Numbered from the stretch's first letter, positions 34,403 to 43,338 are shown. The stretch is 59,194 bases of DNA from an uncultured Emticicia sp. (GCF_937903345.1 NZ_CALCZQ010000037.1:1-59194); one strand, 5' to 3'. The notes: generated by a model not told the origin, from the sequence alone. Made by a program: numbers and translations.

Positions 34403-34852
34403 TTATCCTAAAATCTGTTCGGCGTGATTTTTAGTATCTACTTTCTGAATGATTTCTTCAATAATCCCTTTTTCATCTATCACGAAAGTTGTCCGTACGA
34501 TGCCCATGTAAGTTTTGCTGTACATTGATTTTTCTGCCCAAACGCCATAATCATTTACTATTTTTTGGTCAGTATCAGCTAGTAGGTCAAAAGGTAGTTC
34601 GTATTTTTTAATGAATTTTTGGTGCGATTTTTCATCGTCAACACTTACACCTAAAACTATGTAACCTTTGGTTAAGAGTGCTTCATAATTATCTCGAAGA
34701 CTACAAGCCTGTGCAGTGCAACCTGGAGTTGAATCTTTGGGATAGAAATATAGTATTACTTTTTTACCTTCAAAATCAGAAAGATTAACGATGTTTCCGT
34801 TTTGATTTTTTGCTTGAATTTTTGGAGCTGGATTTCCTACTTTTAGATACAT
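34403..34852 (-). CDS. bcp: Thioredoxin-dependent thiol peroxidase (Bcp/PrxQ)
   Basis: 149 residues from the ATG at 34852 (MYLKVGNPAPKIQAKNQNGN). The peroxidatic and resolving cysteines sit five apart in DSTPGCTAQACSLRD, the PrxQ/Bcp hallmark. LGVSVDDEKSHQKFIKKYEL and FVIDEKGIIEEI are further family segments. It reduces peroxides using thioredoxin. The start lies inside the 3' end of the M23 peptidase gene (68-bp overlap), an unusually long overlap that ties its translation to that gene. A longer in-frame start at 34945 would add a basic N-terminus not seen in the family. Confidence 0.94.
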   Translation of the reverse strand: MYLKVGNPAPKIQAKNQNGNIVNLSDFEGKKVILYFYPKDSTPGCTAQACSLRDNYEALLTKGYIVLGVSVDDEKSHQKFIKKYELPFDLLADTDQKIVNDYGVWAEKSMYSKTYMGIVRTTFVIDEKGIIEEIIQKVDTKNHAEQILG

Positions 34853-36851
34853 TTTTCTTTCTTTTATAGGTTTTCTTAGATGTTTTTTTGCTATTTTTTT
34901 TGACGGCTCTTTGAGTAGAAATGTATTCATCGATGTTGACTTCATAAACTGCCAAATTTCCTACATTGTCCGTTACTTCTAACATCAAATCTCCACTAAA
35001 TGTTTCTAATTCATTGAGTTTTATTGACCAAATCCGATTTGATTTATATTCATAATCCATCAGCACCCATCGACCATTAACATAGCAATTGAAGGTTTTT
35101 ATGCCGGAAAGGCCATCTGAAATAGAAAAACGTAAATCAGTAGAGTCGATTTTTATCGGACGAATATTGGGTGCTTCGTTATCGGTTATTGCCTGAAAAT
35201 CTCCCATTTCTTTGGTCTTGAACTGAATTTGATTGCCCAGCCAGTTTCCGCCTAAATATTTTCGTCCATCATTTACATAATAAACACTCGTTTTTGGAGA
35301 AATCGCAACCCCCGTCGGGCTCCAACTTATTGTAATGAAATCTTTAAGTGGAATCTTTTCAGTATTTATCGTAAGACGATTACCGTTTTGATTGGTTTTG
35401 AGGTAAAGTGTGTCATAAAGTGCATTGTCAAAATTAATTTTAAGTTTCGGTTCTGAGTAATATTGCCCTTTTTGTGGGAGTATTTCCTGTTTTATACTTA
35501 GTTTTTCAGAACTGTTTTCTACCTGTATAAAATCTGCAATTCCTTTGTTCAAATCATGTAAGTAAACAGATTCGGTACCTCTGCGATAAGCCAATGGAAC
35601 AATGGTAGGAATACCTTTATATTGTAAAATTGCGGATGATGCTTTTGCATTTTTTGCTCTGATTGCGAGTGTATTCTCTGTAATGGAGCTTGAAATATTT
35701 CCTGAAAAATTACTCTCTTCTGCCAATTCATCCTCAAAAATTTCATTTGGTTGATCACCTTGAATTGAGAAATTTGTGCTTGAAGTATTGCCATACGTAT
35801 CTTTTACGTCCACTGAAACCCTATGAATTTCTTTGTCTCTAATAATGATTTTACCCTCGTTTTGGTCAGTTTCATAAATAGAAAGGCGATTTCCATCAGC
35901 AATGTAGCATTTTTGTATTCTTACTCCATTACTTTCGGCAATGTCATAGTCAATATGAACGTTGATGTCTTTTGAGATATCAAAAGGCATTTTTTCTAAA
36001 TTAAGCTTATAGCTAGTAACACCATCAATTTTAACTTCGACATCAGTTACGCCTAATCGAAAAGGAGAGGTTTGGCTTCGGTCATAAGCATTAAGTTCGA
36101 GACCTATCGTTCCATGTGCTTTGATAATTGTTGGAATGTTATAATCTCCATCGGAAGTACGCGATGGTGCAATTGAAACTCTTCCAAATTCACCGTTTAC
36201 CCGAGAATAAGCATTCAGCGTTTTCAGAATAACTCGCTCAACAACAGGTGCTTGCGAATCTTGGATTTCCCAGAAACCAAATTTTAATGGATTAATGGCG
36301 TTTTCGGCTTCATCACGTATTTCAAAGTGAAGGTGTGGGCCGCCAGAGGCACCGGTATTACCACCAATGGCAACAATTTCACCTTTTCTTACAGGTATAT
36401 CTTTGGGAGAAAGAGTAAGCTCAATTTCCCACACTTGTTGATCATATTCTTTTTGACGCACGAATTGCTCAATACGTGTATTGAAGTTTTTGAGATGTCC
36501 ATAAACAGTGGTGAATCCATTAGGGTGGGTAATATAAAGTACATTTCCATATCCACCACGCATAACTCTTATTTTTGATATATATCCATCAGCAGCGGCA
36601 TAAACTTGGTAGCCTTCTACCCCCCCCGTGCGAATGTCAACACCAGCATGGAAGTGGTTTGTACGTAAATCGCCAAACCCACCCGACAAGGAAGCTTGTT
36701 GGCCAGGTTGAATTGGAAACATAAAATAGCCCTTTGGATAATATTTGTTTAGTGCTGTTTTCCTTCCTTGGGCAAAAGCCATATTTGTTGAAGTATCAGA
36801 TACTAAATATAAAAGCAGCAAAAGTGTACTTAGGATACGTGTAATAATCAT
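34785..36851 (-). CDS. Exported M23 (LytM-type) metallopeptidase
   Basis: 688 residues with a signal peptide (to about residue 28, MAFAQ). The M23 domain lies near the N-terminus (about 45-200): the zinc motif H68-AGV-D72 in HFHAGVDIRT and H173-L-H175 in GGPHLHFEI are intact, so it is probably an active peptidoglycan endopeptidase. A long beta-rich C-terminal region follows (about 200-640), then a 38-residue Lys/Ser-rich basic tail ending KSKRKHR. The tail could bind anionic wall or nucleic acid, or may be partly a by-product of overlapping bcp. Confidence 0.93.
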   Translation of the reverse strand: MIITRILSTLLLLLYLVSDTSTNMAFAQGRKTALNKYYPKGYFMFPIQPGQQASLSGGFGDLRTNHFHAGVDIRTGGVEGYQVYAAADGYISKIRVMRGGYGNVLYITHPNGFTTVYGHLKNFNTRIEQFVRQKEYDQQVWEIELTLSPKDIPVRKGEIVAIGGNTGASGGPHLHFEIRDEAENAINPLKFGFWEIQDSQAPVVERVILKTLNAYSRVNGEFGRVSIAPSRTSDGDYNIPTIIKAHGTIGLELNAYDRSQTSPFRLGVTDVEVKIDGVTSYKLNLEKMPFDISKDINVHIDYDIAESNGVRIQKCYIADGNRLSIYETDQNEGKIIIRDKEIHRVSVDVKDTYGNTSSTNFSIQGDQPNEIFEDELAEESNFSGNISSSITENTLAIRAKNAKASSAILQYKGIPTIVPLAYRRGTESVYLHDLNKGIADFIQVENSSEKLSIKQEILPQKGQYYSEPKLKINFDNALYDTLYLKTNQNGNRLTINTEKIPLKDFITISWSPTGVAISPKTSVYYVNDGRKYLGGNWLGNQIQFKTKEMGDFQAITDNEAPNIRPIKIDSTDLRFSISDGLSGIKTFNCYVNGRWVLMDYEYKSNRIWSIKLNELETFSGDLMLEVTDNVGNLAVYEVNIDEYISTQRAVKKNSKKTSKKTYKRKKNVSKSRKSSSKNSSKKSKRKHR

Positions 36852-36895
36852 GGGTTAAATAGGTATTTACCAAATTCGTTTGATTGTTGTGGATT

Positions 36896-37060
36896 TTAAA
36901 ATTTTTCAAAAATTTCAGCAAGACTTCCGATATTGATATTTTCCGAAATTGCTTGTGTTAAAATCATTCTATTGATTGGGTGGGGACAAGATCGTTTTTG
37001 TGAAAATGAATAAGTATGTTTTGTTGAATTGTATAAGCGAATGTCATCGGTAAAATATCA
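36896..37060 (-). pseudogene. Remnant of a PIN-domain toxin (C-terminal part)
   Basis: One minus-strand frame reads HPINRMILTQAISENINIG, then SLAEIFEKF and stop (36896-36898). This resembles the C-terminal core of COG3744-type PIN toxins (consensus DPFDRMLIAQA-ENIPI-S-D-FxxY). The conserved Asp of the D-R-M/L segment is Asn here, the frame closes after 55 codons upstream at a TGA, and no start or N-terminal domain is in frame. A DUF2281-like antitoxin remnant lies directly upstream. I judge it a decayed toxin; the call rests on a short stretch. Confidence 0.4.
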
Positions 37061-37133
37061 ATGACATTTTATTTAATTTCAAAAAAATTACCCTCATCAT
37101 CACAATTTATTGTGAGTTTGTATTGCGAGTTTT

Positions 37134-37322
37134 TTATTGAACCTTCGCAGAACCAAATATAAGTTTTGTTTCAACTTGTTAGAATACAGAATCTCTTTCA
37201 TGTTCCAAATATTCAACAAAATCCAAAACATCCACCTTTAATTGGTCTGGTAGTTGAATGATTTTTCTCAAAAAGAATAGTGAATCACAGAATTTCGATG
37301 TTTTATTTAAACCAAAAAACAT
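37134..37322 (-). pseudogene. DUF2281-like antitoxin remnant
   Basis: From an ATG sharing one base with the FAH stop (TAATG), the frame encodes 47 residues ending IIQLPDQLKVDVLDFVEYL plus EHERDSVF. That is the L-P-x-x-L-x-x-x-V-L-D-F-x-x-x-L pattern of DUF2281 antitoxins. After a TAA (codon 48) the same frame continues QVETKLIFGSAKVQ; FGSAK is the family's usual next motif, and the frame then stops again. So the gene is split by a stop and truncated. The first 17 residues do not look like the family and may be recruited junk. A short product could still be made. Confidence 0.5.
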
Positions 37323-37933
37323 TATTTTACCTCAAATTCCAACATTTTCTCTCCTTCGATGAATGCTGATAGTGTATCACCAACTTTCACTGCAGCTACA
37401 CCTGCTGGTGTTCCTGTAAAAATTATATCGCCAGTTTTTAGTGTAAAGTATCTCGAAATAAAAGAAATAATGGTATCAATCGGAAAAAGCATCATTGAAG
37501 TATTTCCTTCTTGACGAAGTTGATCATTTACGTTTAAATGAAATTTAAGATCCGTTAAATCTGCAAATTTTGATTTTGGAACAAATGCAGAAATAGGTGC
37601 AGATCCATTAAAACCTTTTGCTAAATCCCACGGTAAGCCTTTAGCTTTTAATTTTGATTGAACGTCCCGAGCAGTAAAGTCAATGCCAATACCCACTTCT
37701 TCGTAATATTTATGGGCAAATTTTTCCTCTATATTTTTCCCCATCTTGCTGATTTTTATAATAATTTCAACTTCATGGTGAATATCTTGCGAAAAATCAG
37801 GGTAATAAAATGGCTCGTTATCTTTCAAAATAGCCGTTTCAGGTTTTGTGAAAATAACGGGTTCGTCAGGGCGTTCGTTATTAAGTTCTTTGATATGTTC
37901 GGCGTAGTTTCGGCCAATAGCTATGATTTTCAT
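37322..37933 (-). CDS. Fumarylacetoacetate hydrolase family protein
   Basis: 203 residues from the ATG at 37933 (MKIIAIGRNYAEHIKELNNE). Metal-binding and core motifs: IHHEVEIIIKI (acid cluster), GIGIDFTARDVQ, LPWDLAKGFNGSAPIS and GDIIFTGTPAGVAAV. The short FAH proteins of this type include acylpyruvases and oxaloacetate decarboxylases/tautomerases; the exact substrate cannot be told. Its stop overlaps by one base the start of the antitoxin remnant. Confidence 0.92.
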   Translation of the reverse strand: MKIIAIGRNYAEHIKELNNERPDEPVIFTKPETAILKDNEPFYYPDFSQDIHHEVEIIIKISKMGKNIEEKFAHKYYEEVGIGIDFTARDVQSKLKAKGLPWDLAKGFNGSAPISAFVPKSKFADLTDLKFHLNVNDQLRQEGNTSMMLFPIDTIISFISRYFTLKTGDIIFTGTPAGVAAVKVGDTLSAFIEGEKMLEFEVK

Positions 37934-38145
37934 AAAAAAAGTAAAATTTGAAGAAAAACTTAGGGATGAATTGACCATATTTGTACATGGAAAAACTAAT
38001 CCTAATTACAAAATTAGGTAATAAATTGTTTGAAAGTACCCTTTATAGGGCATAATTTTTTAAGTTTTCCTAAAATTACTCGTTTAATATTACAATATTA
38101 TACCCAAAAATTCGTAAATGCTTAATATTTAAGATTTAATAATTA

Positions 38146-38979
38146 ATGAAAACACTACTGAAATCTTCAATTGCCTCAATCGCTTTAGTAAGTCTAATTT
38201 GGGCTTGCCAGCGTGTACCCCTGACTGGTCGTAAACAACTTGTCGGTTTTGTTTCAAACGAAACAATGATGAACATGAGCTTTACTGAGTATAAAGGTTT
38301 TATGGACACATCTAAGGTTGTTTCACTTAATGCGAAAGATGCTGAAATGATAGCTCGTGTGGGTGGGAGGATTAAGACAGCTGTTGAAAACTATTTGATT
38401 CAAAATAATTATAGCCATGTAATTGATGGGTATCAGTGGGAGTTCAAATTGGTTCAAAACAAGGAATTAAACGCATGGTGTATGCCAGGTGGAAAAGTTT
38501 GTTTTTATACAGGTATTTTACCAGTTTGCAAAGGCGAGGCAGGTGTAGCCGTTGTTATGGGTCACGAAATTGCTCATGCAATTGCCAGCCACGGACGTGA
38601 GCGTATGAGTCAAGCATTATTAGCCAACGGTATAACGCAGATTGGTGCAGTAGGGGCAGGTGTTTATACAGGTGATCAAAAGGTTATGGAAATCGTTGGT
38701 CAGGTTTTAGGAGTTGGGTCACAAGTGCTGTATACATTACCCAATAGCCGTAATCAAGAATCAGAAGCCGATAAATTAGGTTTAATTTTTATGGCAATGG
38801 CTGGGTATAATCCTCAAAATGCCGTAGAATTTTGGAAAAGAATGGCTGAGGCAGGTGCAAAGTCTCAAAAACCACCAAGATTTATTTCTACTCACCCGGC
38901 GGATGAAATTCGTATTGCCGATTTAGAAAAACAAATGCAACAAGCCCAAAAATATTATCAGGCTTATTCAGGTAAGTGA
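38146..38979 (+). CDS. M48-family zinc metalloprotease, lipoprotein
   Basis: 277 residues. The N-terminus ends ALVSLIWAC, a lipobox with Cys21 as lipid site, so it is a periplasm-facing lipoprotein. The catalytic HExxH is in VVMGHEIAHAIASHGRERM and the third ligand Glu in QESEADKLGLIFMAMAGY. This matches LoiP/YggG-like M48 proteases that degrade damaged envelope proteins. There is no TPR region. The GNAT gene starts 6 bp downstream. Confidence 0.93.
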   Translation: MKTLLKSSIASIALVSLIWACQRVPLTGRKQLVGFVSNETMMNMSFTEYKGFMDTSKVVSLNAKDAEMIARVGGRIKTAVENYLIQNNYSHVIDGYQWEFKLVQNKELNAWCMPGGKVCFYTGILPVCKGEAGVAVVMGHEIAHAIASHGRERMSQALLANGITQIGAVGAGVYTGDQKVMEIVGQVLGVGSQVLYTLPNSRNQESEADKLGLIFMAMAGYNPQNAVEFWKRMAEAGAKSQKPPRFISTHPADEIRIADLEKQMQQAQKYYQAYSGK

Positions 38980-38985
38980 CATTGT

Positions 38986-39390
38986 ATGGAAATTAAAGAA
39001 ATTTCAGCATCAGAAACTTGGCCACTCCGGCACAAAGTGATGTGGCCAAATAAACCGTTGGATTTTGTATTCCTTCCACTTGATGCAGAAGGAATACATT
39101 ATGGTTTATTTGAAAATAATATTTTGATTTCGGTCATTTCTTTATTTATTAATAATCAAGAAGGACAATTTAGAAAATTTGCTACTGATGATTACTTTCA
39201 AGGGAGAGGATATGGTACAAAACTTCTTGATCATTTGATTGAAAAAGCCAAAAAACTTAATCTTAAAAGTTTAAAATGCGATGCCCGTATAACAGCAATC
39301 GAATTCTACCAACGTTTCGGAATGAAAGTTGCCTCGGATGTAGTCAGAAAAAATGGTATGGATTATGTAATGATGGAACTTGAATTTTAA
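38986..39390 (+). CDS. GNAT-family N-acetyltransferase
   Basis: 134 residues with a complete GNAT fold: N-terminal RHKVMWPNKPLDF, central strand, acetyl-CoA P-loop-like FQGRGYGTKLLDHLIEKAK (Q/R-x-x-G-x-G/A pattern) and the C-terminal YQRFGMKVASDVVRKNGMDY. Resembles small ElaA/YjcF-type acetyltransferases; substrate unknown. It is 6 bp after the M48 gene, so co-transcribed. Confidence 0.9.
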   Translation: MEIKEISASETWPLRHKVMWPNKPLDFVFLPLDAEGIHYGLFENNILISVISLFINNQEGQFRKFATDDYFQGRGYGTKLLDHLIEKAKKLNLKSLKCDARITAIEFYQRFGMKVASDVVRKNGMDYVMMELEF

Positions 39391-39424
39391 ACAATAATTT
39401 ATTCTGAATAAAAACAATTACATT

Positions 39425-39857
39425 GTGCTAGAATCATTGGCAAAACTTTATGATAGAGACTTACAAAAACTGAGTAATGAAATTGATGCTTATTGTATGA
39501 TTAGTTAAGTTAGAAACTCATCAGGAAATCTTTTTGTTTGTTTCTGATTGGTAATTTGAATTATTATATTGGGTATGGGTTGGGCGGATCTGATTTTGTC
39601 AGAAATTGACCGATGGAGTTCTAGAATAAGGATGTGCCGAAGGGAATACTAATATAAAAAATAGAAGCTACGCAAGCAATGCTTATACAAATTTTACCCG
39701 CTATTTCAAGCGAAACTTTAGTTCAAAGACATGCAGAAGAATTTTACGCTGGTAATGACAGTAATGTCTTTAATTGATTCATCTACTTTCGTATCTGAAT
39801 TACCATCTTGGACAAATTAATTATCATCAGCGACTAATAAAATTGTTGAGAGTGTAG
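39425..39857 (+). pseudogene. Decayed DinB/DUF1572-family gene
   Basis: Across three frames the region spells a DinB-like protein: LAKLYDRDLQKLSNEIDAY from 39425, VRNSSGNL, then (shifted, from 39544) LIGNLNYYIGYGLGGSDF, PMEF, NKDVPK, KIEATQAMLIQILPAISS, RHAEEFYAGNDSNVFN, then (shifted again, from 39792) YLNYHLGQINYHQRLIKLL. Stops interrupt the second frame at 39607 (TGA where Arg is expected), 39622 (TAG), 39655 (TAA) and 39775 (TGA where Trp is expected). About 10 residues are missing near 39500. DinB-like proteins are four-helix metal-dependent enzymes; the H-x-x-x-x-x-x-H of HLGQINYH was one metal site. Clearly inactive. Confidence 0.85.
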
Positions 39858-39922
39858 GGTTATGAATGTAAATTTGAATGGTTTAATCCGCATTCTACAT
39901 TCTTAACGCTACACTTGAAGTA

Positions 39923-40432
39923 CTATCTCCCAAAATCATCTTGCACTCTTACAATATCTTCTTCATCTGAAGGGTTTTCAGGGTCGGTATGTTGCCAAAT
40001 TTCGGCGATAATTCCCCAACATTCAAGTCCAATCAAACGGTGTCTTTCTCCTTGCTTCAAGTTAATAATTGTTCCGAGCGGAAGTGTTTGAAGTTCGTTT
40101 TCTTCGTCAGTTTCGCTGGTTACTACTCCTGCAACTCCTCCGACTACTTTCCAGATTTCGGCTCTACGGAAGTGATATTGCCACGAAAGTCGTTTATGCG
40201 GTGCAACCACTAAAATTTTAGGGCTTAATTTACGCCCAATCCCAAAATCATTCAGAGATAAATGTGGAAAATAGGTTTCGATAAATTTAGGTGCTTGCGA
40301 TTCATCCAAAACAAAAAAACCACCCCATGGACGACTTTGGTCTTGTTTATCAATATTAAATCCTAAATCAGTGATTACTTTTTCTACTGCTTTAAAAACT
40401 TCTGTTTTTCCTTTTTCGGCTAAAAAATTCAT
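39923..40432 (-). CDS. Cupin protein, mannose-6-phosphate isomerase type II-like
   Basis: A 169-residue single-domain cupin. SRPWGGFFVLD and LVVAPHKRLSWQYHFRRAE (metal-binding H-x-H-like part), WKVVGGVAGVVTS and GERHRLIGLECWGIIAEIW are the cupin core of type II phosphomannose isomerases and GDP-mannose pyrophosphorylase C-termini. The end, EDIVRVQDDFGR, is characteristic of the short Bacteroidetes versions, often named phosphoheptose isomerase. It could isomerise a sugar phosphate for surface glycans; activity unproven. The nuclear -7-like TATTTTTG lies about 45 bp upstream. Confidence 0.85.
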   Translation of the reverse strand: MNFLAEKGKTEVFKAVEKVITDLGFNIDKQDQSRPWGGFFVLDESQAPKFIETYFPHLSLNDFGIGRKLSPKILVVAPHKRLSWQYHFRRAEIWKVVGGVAGVVTSETDEENELQTLPLGTIINLKQGERHRLIGLECWGIIAEIWQHTDPENPSDEEDIVRVQDDFGR

Positions 40433-40608
40433 TTGAATATTTAAGAAAGAATTTTTATTGAATTATTATTGTATGCAAAAATAGTGTTTTGTTTGAAAAT
40501 TCCTTATTAATTCTTTAATTGTCGAAAAAACATAATTTTTTATTAAATTTATTTAAATTATTAACGTTTCTTAATATAAAGTACAATGAATAAAAATATT
40601 CAAGTAGT

Positions 40609-41514
40609 ATGATAAAAGTTGAGAAAATAGATTCATTTACGGGGCACCGGGATTGTGTATATGCTTTGGGACATTCTGATGATATACATAGTTTTTTTTC
40701 GGCTGCAGGCGATGGTTTTGTGGTAAAATGGAATTTGCAAAAGCCTGATGTAGGCGAAATGATTGCTAAAGTTAGGAATTCGGTCTATGCATTGGCGTAT
40801 TTGGCAAACAAAAATCATCTTTGGATACTCGAAAACTTTGAAGGTATTCATATAATTGATATTGCTTCCAAGCAAGAAATGCTAACACTGAAATTGACCG
40901 CCACTAATTATTTTGATATACAAATTTATCAAAATTTAGCGTTTGTTGCTGGCGGAGATGGTGTCATTTCAGTTATCGAAACCGGAAATGCTACATTTGT
41001 GAAGCACATCAAAGCCTCCGAAATGAGTGTGCGATGTTTAGCAATTAATCCTGTTGAAAGAGAGTTTGCAGCAGGTTTCAGTGATAATTCTATCAAGATT
41101 TTTGATTTACACACTTTTGAACTTAAACAAGTCATTGTAGCACATCATAACTCCGTTTTTGCTTTAAAATATTCACCGGATTTTCAGTATTTGCTTTCAG
41201 GAAGTAGAGATGCTCGATTAAAAATTTGGGATGTTGAAAAAGGATATGAATTAGAAAATGAAATTGTGGCACATACTTTTGCCATAAATCATATTGATTT
41301 TAGTCCCGATTGTAATTATTTTGCTACTTGTAGTATGGATAAATCAGTAAAAATTTGGGATGCTAAAAGTTTTAAATTGTTGAAAGTTATCGATCGTGCA
41401 AGACACACAGGGCATGGAACCTCAGTAAATAAATTGCTTTGGACAAAATATAAGAATCAAATTATTTCAGCTAGCGATGATCGTACCATTTCGGTATGGA
41501 GAATTGATTTCTAA
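40609..41514 (+). CDS. WD40 repeat protein, seven-bladed
   Basis: A 301-residue cytoplasmic protein with no signal peptide, composed wholly of seven WD-type repeats (starting near residues 11, 51, 93, 135, 177, 220 and 262). The clearest are SRDARLKIWDVEKG, SMDKSVKIWDAKSF and SDDRTISVWRIDF, each ending in the W-D dipeptide or an equivalent. Seven blades make one complete propeller with no extra domain, so it probably acts as a protein-binding scaffold. Stand-alone cytoplasmic WD40 proteins are uncommon in bacteria but recur in Cytophagales. The partner is unknown. Confidence 0.9.
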   Translation: MIKVEKIDSFTGHRDCVYALGHSDDIHSFFSAAGDGFVVKWNLQKPDVGEMIAKVRNSVYALAYLANKNHLWILENFEGIHIIDIASKQEMLTLKLTATNYFDIQIYQNLAFVAGGDGVISVIETGNATFVKHIKASEMSVRCLAINPVEREFAAGFSDNSIKIFDLHTFELKQVIVAHHNSVFALKYSPDFQYLLSGSRDARLKIWDVEKGYELENEIVAHTFAINHIDFSPDCNYFATCSMDKSVKIWDAKSFKLLKVIDRARHTGHGTSVNKLLWTKYKNQIISASDDRTISVWRIDF

Positions 41515-41720
41515 AATTATAGAATCGTCTTGTTTTTGAATAATTCTGTTAATATATAAGTATTAAACATACTTTTTTTGTTACTTTTGCTTATAAGCTA
41601 ATATTTATTAGATTTTTGACTGAAAATATTTTTTTTAAGTATTTTTTTAATTAAAAAGGGCATCAACCCAGTGACCCATCATCAAAAAACGTTTCAGAAT
41701 TCCCTAAAACATTTTTAACA

Positions 41721-43286
41721 ATGAAGATTACACCCCTCGAAATTCGTCAACATGAATTCGAAAAAACTTTTAGAGGCTATAACATCGAAGAAGTAGATAG
41801 TTTTTTAGTTAATCTTTCTCAAGAATGGGAAAGACTACTAAATGAAAGTAAAATGCTAAGAATGCAGCTTGAAATAGCCGAAAAAGAAGCTAACAAGTTG
41901 CGTGAAATCGAAATGACGCTTTATAAAACGTTGAAAACTGCTGAAGACACCAGTACAATGATTACTGATCAAGCAAATCAACAGGCCGATAAGCATATTC
42001 AAGAGACTATATTACACAATGAAAAATTGTTGATGGATGCTCAAGAAAAAGCTAATGCAATCGTTAGACATGCCGAAGAGCAAGCAAGGTATATCAGAGA
42101 GGAGGTTTTGGGAGATATAAAATTGTTGGAACGTGATTTCCGAGCAATGGATCATTACAAAACTAATCTTTTGGTACAAATGCGTAGTCTTTCTAATTCT
42201 ACACTTGAACATGTTCAGCGTTTTGAAGAAAAATTTGATAAAGAAGGAGTAAATGCTATGTTTAAAGAGGCTACCTCAATGCTGACTGTTGAGGAAAATG
42301 CCTTAACAAATGAGAAATCTGATAGCTCTCTTCTTCAAGATGTAATAAGCCAAGATGTTCAAGAAATGGTAGATACGTTTCCTACGATTAATGATGAAAT
42401 TTTAGCAAATACACCAATTTCAACAGCTGAAACGCCTAAAGAAGAGCAAATTATTACAGAAAATTCACCAATTGAGCAGGTTGTTAATGAAGTAGGGTTT
42501 AGGTTGCCTGTAGGTCAAAAAAAACCAATTGCTGAAGAAATAGAAAGTGTTTTTGATGAAGAATCTTTTAAAACTGCCACAAATTCATCTTCGTCAGTTA
42601 ATAAATATATTGAGCAGCAGGAAGATGATTTACAAGGCATTGTAAATAAAAATAATTCTCCAAAGTCTGATGAATTAGAAATTATCGAAGGCATCGGCCC
42701 TAAAATAGCCATTTTGCTGAATGATTCAAGTATTTTCACCTTCCGTGATTTGGCAATTACGCCGGTTTATAAAATTCAAGAAATTTTAGAAAATGCCGGA
42801 CCACAGTTTGCACGCCAAGACCCTAGTACGTGGACTCAACAAGCCAAACTTGCTGCCGAAGGCCGTTGGAATGAATTAGACAAATTAAAACTTCATTTGA
42901 TTGGCGGTCGTGAACCAAAGAAGGAGGAAAATGTTGAAACCCCTTCTCAAGTTAACACTTTACTTGATGCTAAAGTGGCAATATTTTCACCTGAATCAGA
43001 ATTACTTCTTGCTGAAGAACCGAAATCTGTTGCTCTAGTAACTGAAGAAATCGAAGAGACTATTCCACCTTTTTCAAATGCACCTCTAATCCCAATTGAA
43101 AATAATCTGGATTCAGTTACAGAAGAAATGCTTGAAAAGGTGAATAAAGTAAAGGCTGCAATTAGAAAAGCAATGGTAGAAAAGAATGACTCGCCAAGCA
43201 AGGATAATACACCACTGCCAACTTTGAATAATGTTATTGCAAAAAATGAAAATACATCTGGTAGCTCATTTTTTGATAATTTATAA
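41721..43286 (+). CDS. DivIVA-domain protein fused to a helix-hairpin-helix module
   Basis: 521 residues. The N-terminal DivIVA-like domain (1-45) has MKITPLEIRQHEFEKTFRGY and NIEEVDSFLVNL, followed by coiled coil to about 180. An acidic, low-complexity linker (about 185-310) leads to an HhH-type module (about 314-395) with ELEIIEGIGPKIAILLNDSS and FARQDPSTWTQQAKLAAEG, the same module found appended to other Bacteroidetes proteins. A second acidic, disordered tail follows. DivIVA proteins mark curved membrane or division sites; HhH modules usually bind DNA or proteins. It is a single gene with its own terminator. Confidence 0.88.
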   Translation: MKITPLEIRQHEFEKTFRGYNIEEVDSFLVNLSQEWERLLNESKMLRMQLEIAEKEANKLREIEMTLYKTLKTAEDTSTMITDQANQQADKHIQETILHNEKLLMDAQEKANAIVRHAEEQARYIREEVLGDIKLLERDFRAMDHYKTNLLVQMRSLSNSTLEHVQRFEEKFDKEGVNAMFKEATSMLTVEENALTNEKSDSSLLQDVISQDVQEMVDTFPTINDEILANTPISTAETPKEEQIITENSPIEQVVNEVGFRLPVGQKKPIAEEIESVFDEESFKTATNSSSSVNKYIEQQEDDLQGIVNKNNSPKSDELEIIEGIGPKIAILLNDSSIFTFRDLAITPVYKIQEILENAGPQFARQDPSTWTQQAKLAAEGRWNELDKLKLHLIGGREPKKEENVETPSQVNTLLDAKVAIFSPESELLLAEEPKSVALVTEEIEETIPPFSNAPLIPIENNLDSVTEEMLEKVNKVKAAIRKAMVEKNDSPSKDNTPLPTLNNVIAKNENTSGSSFFDNL

Positions 43287-43304
43287 TTAATGATTTATTT
43301 CAAG

Positions 43305-43338
43305 AAGGTTCAAGTAATATGCTTGAACCTTTTTTTTA
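43305..43338 (+). terminator. Terminator after the DivIVA-HhH gene
   Basis: A perfect 10-bp stem AAGGTTCAAG (43305-43314) / CTTGAACCTT (43322-43331) with a 7-nt loop and a run of Ts, 19 bp after the stop. It lies just before folB. Confidence 0.9.

Noticed and set aside
37100..37180. Reading an alternative frame (WFCEGSIKNSQYK...FFEIK) as the PIN N-terminus
   Set aside because: Resemblance to PIN starts is only to a few residues and overlaps the antitoxin frame; kept out of the feature call.
41582..41589. TACTTTTG as the promoter of the DivIVA-HhH gene
   Set aside because: Fits TAnnTTTG, but no TTG element occurs at the required distance, and it lies about 130 bp from the start codon.
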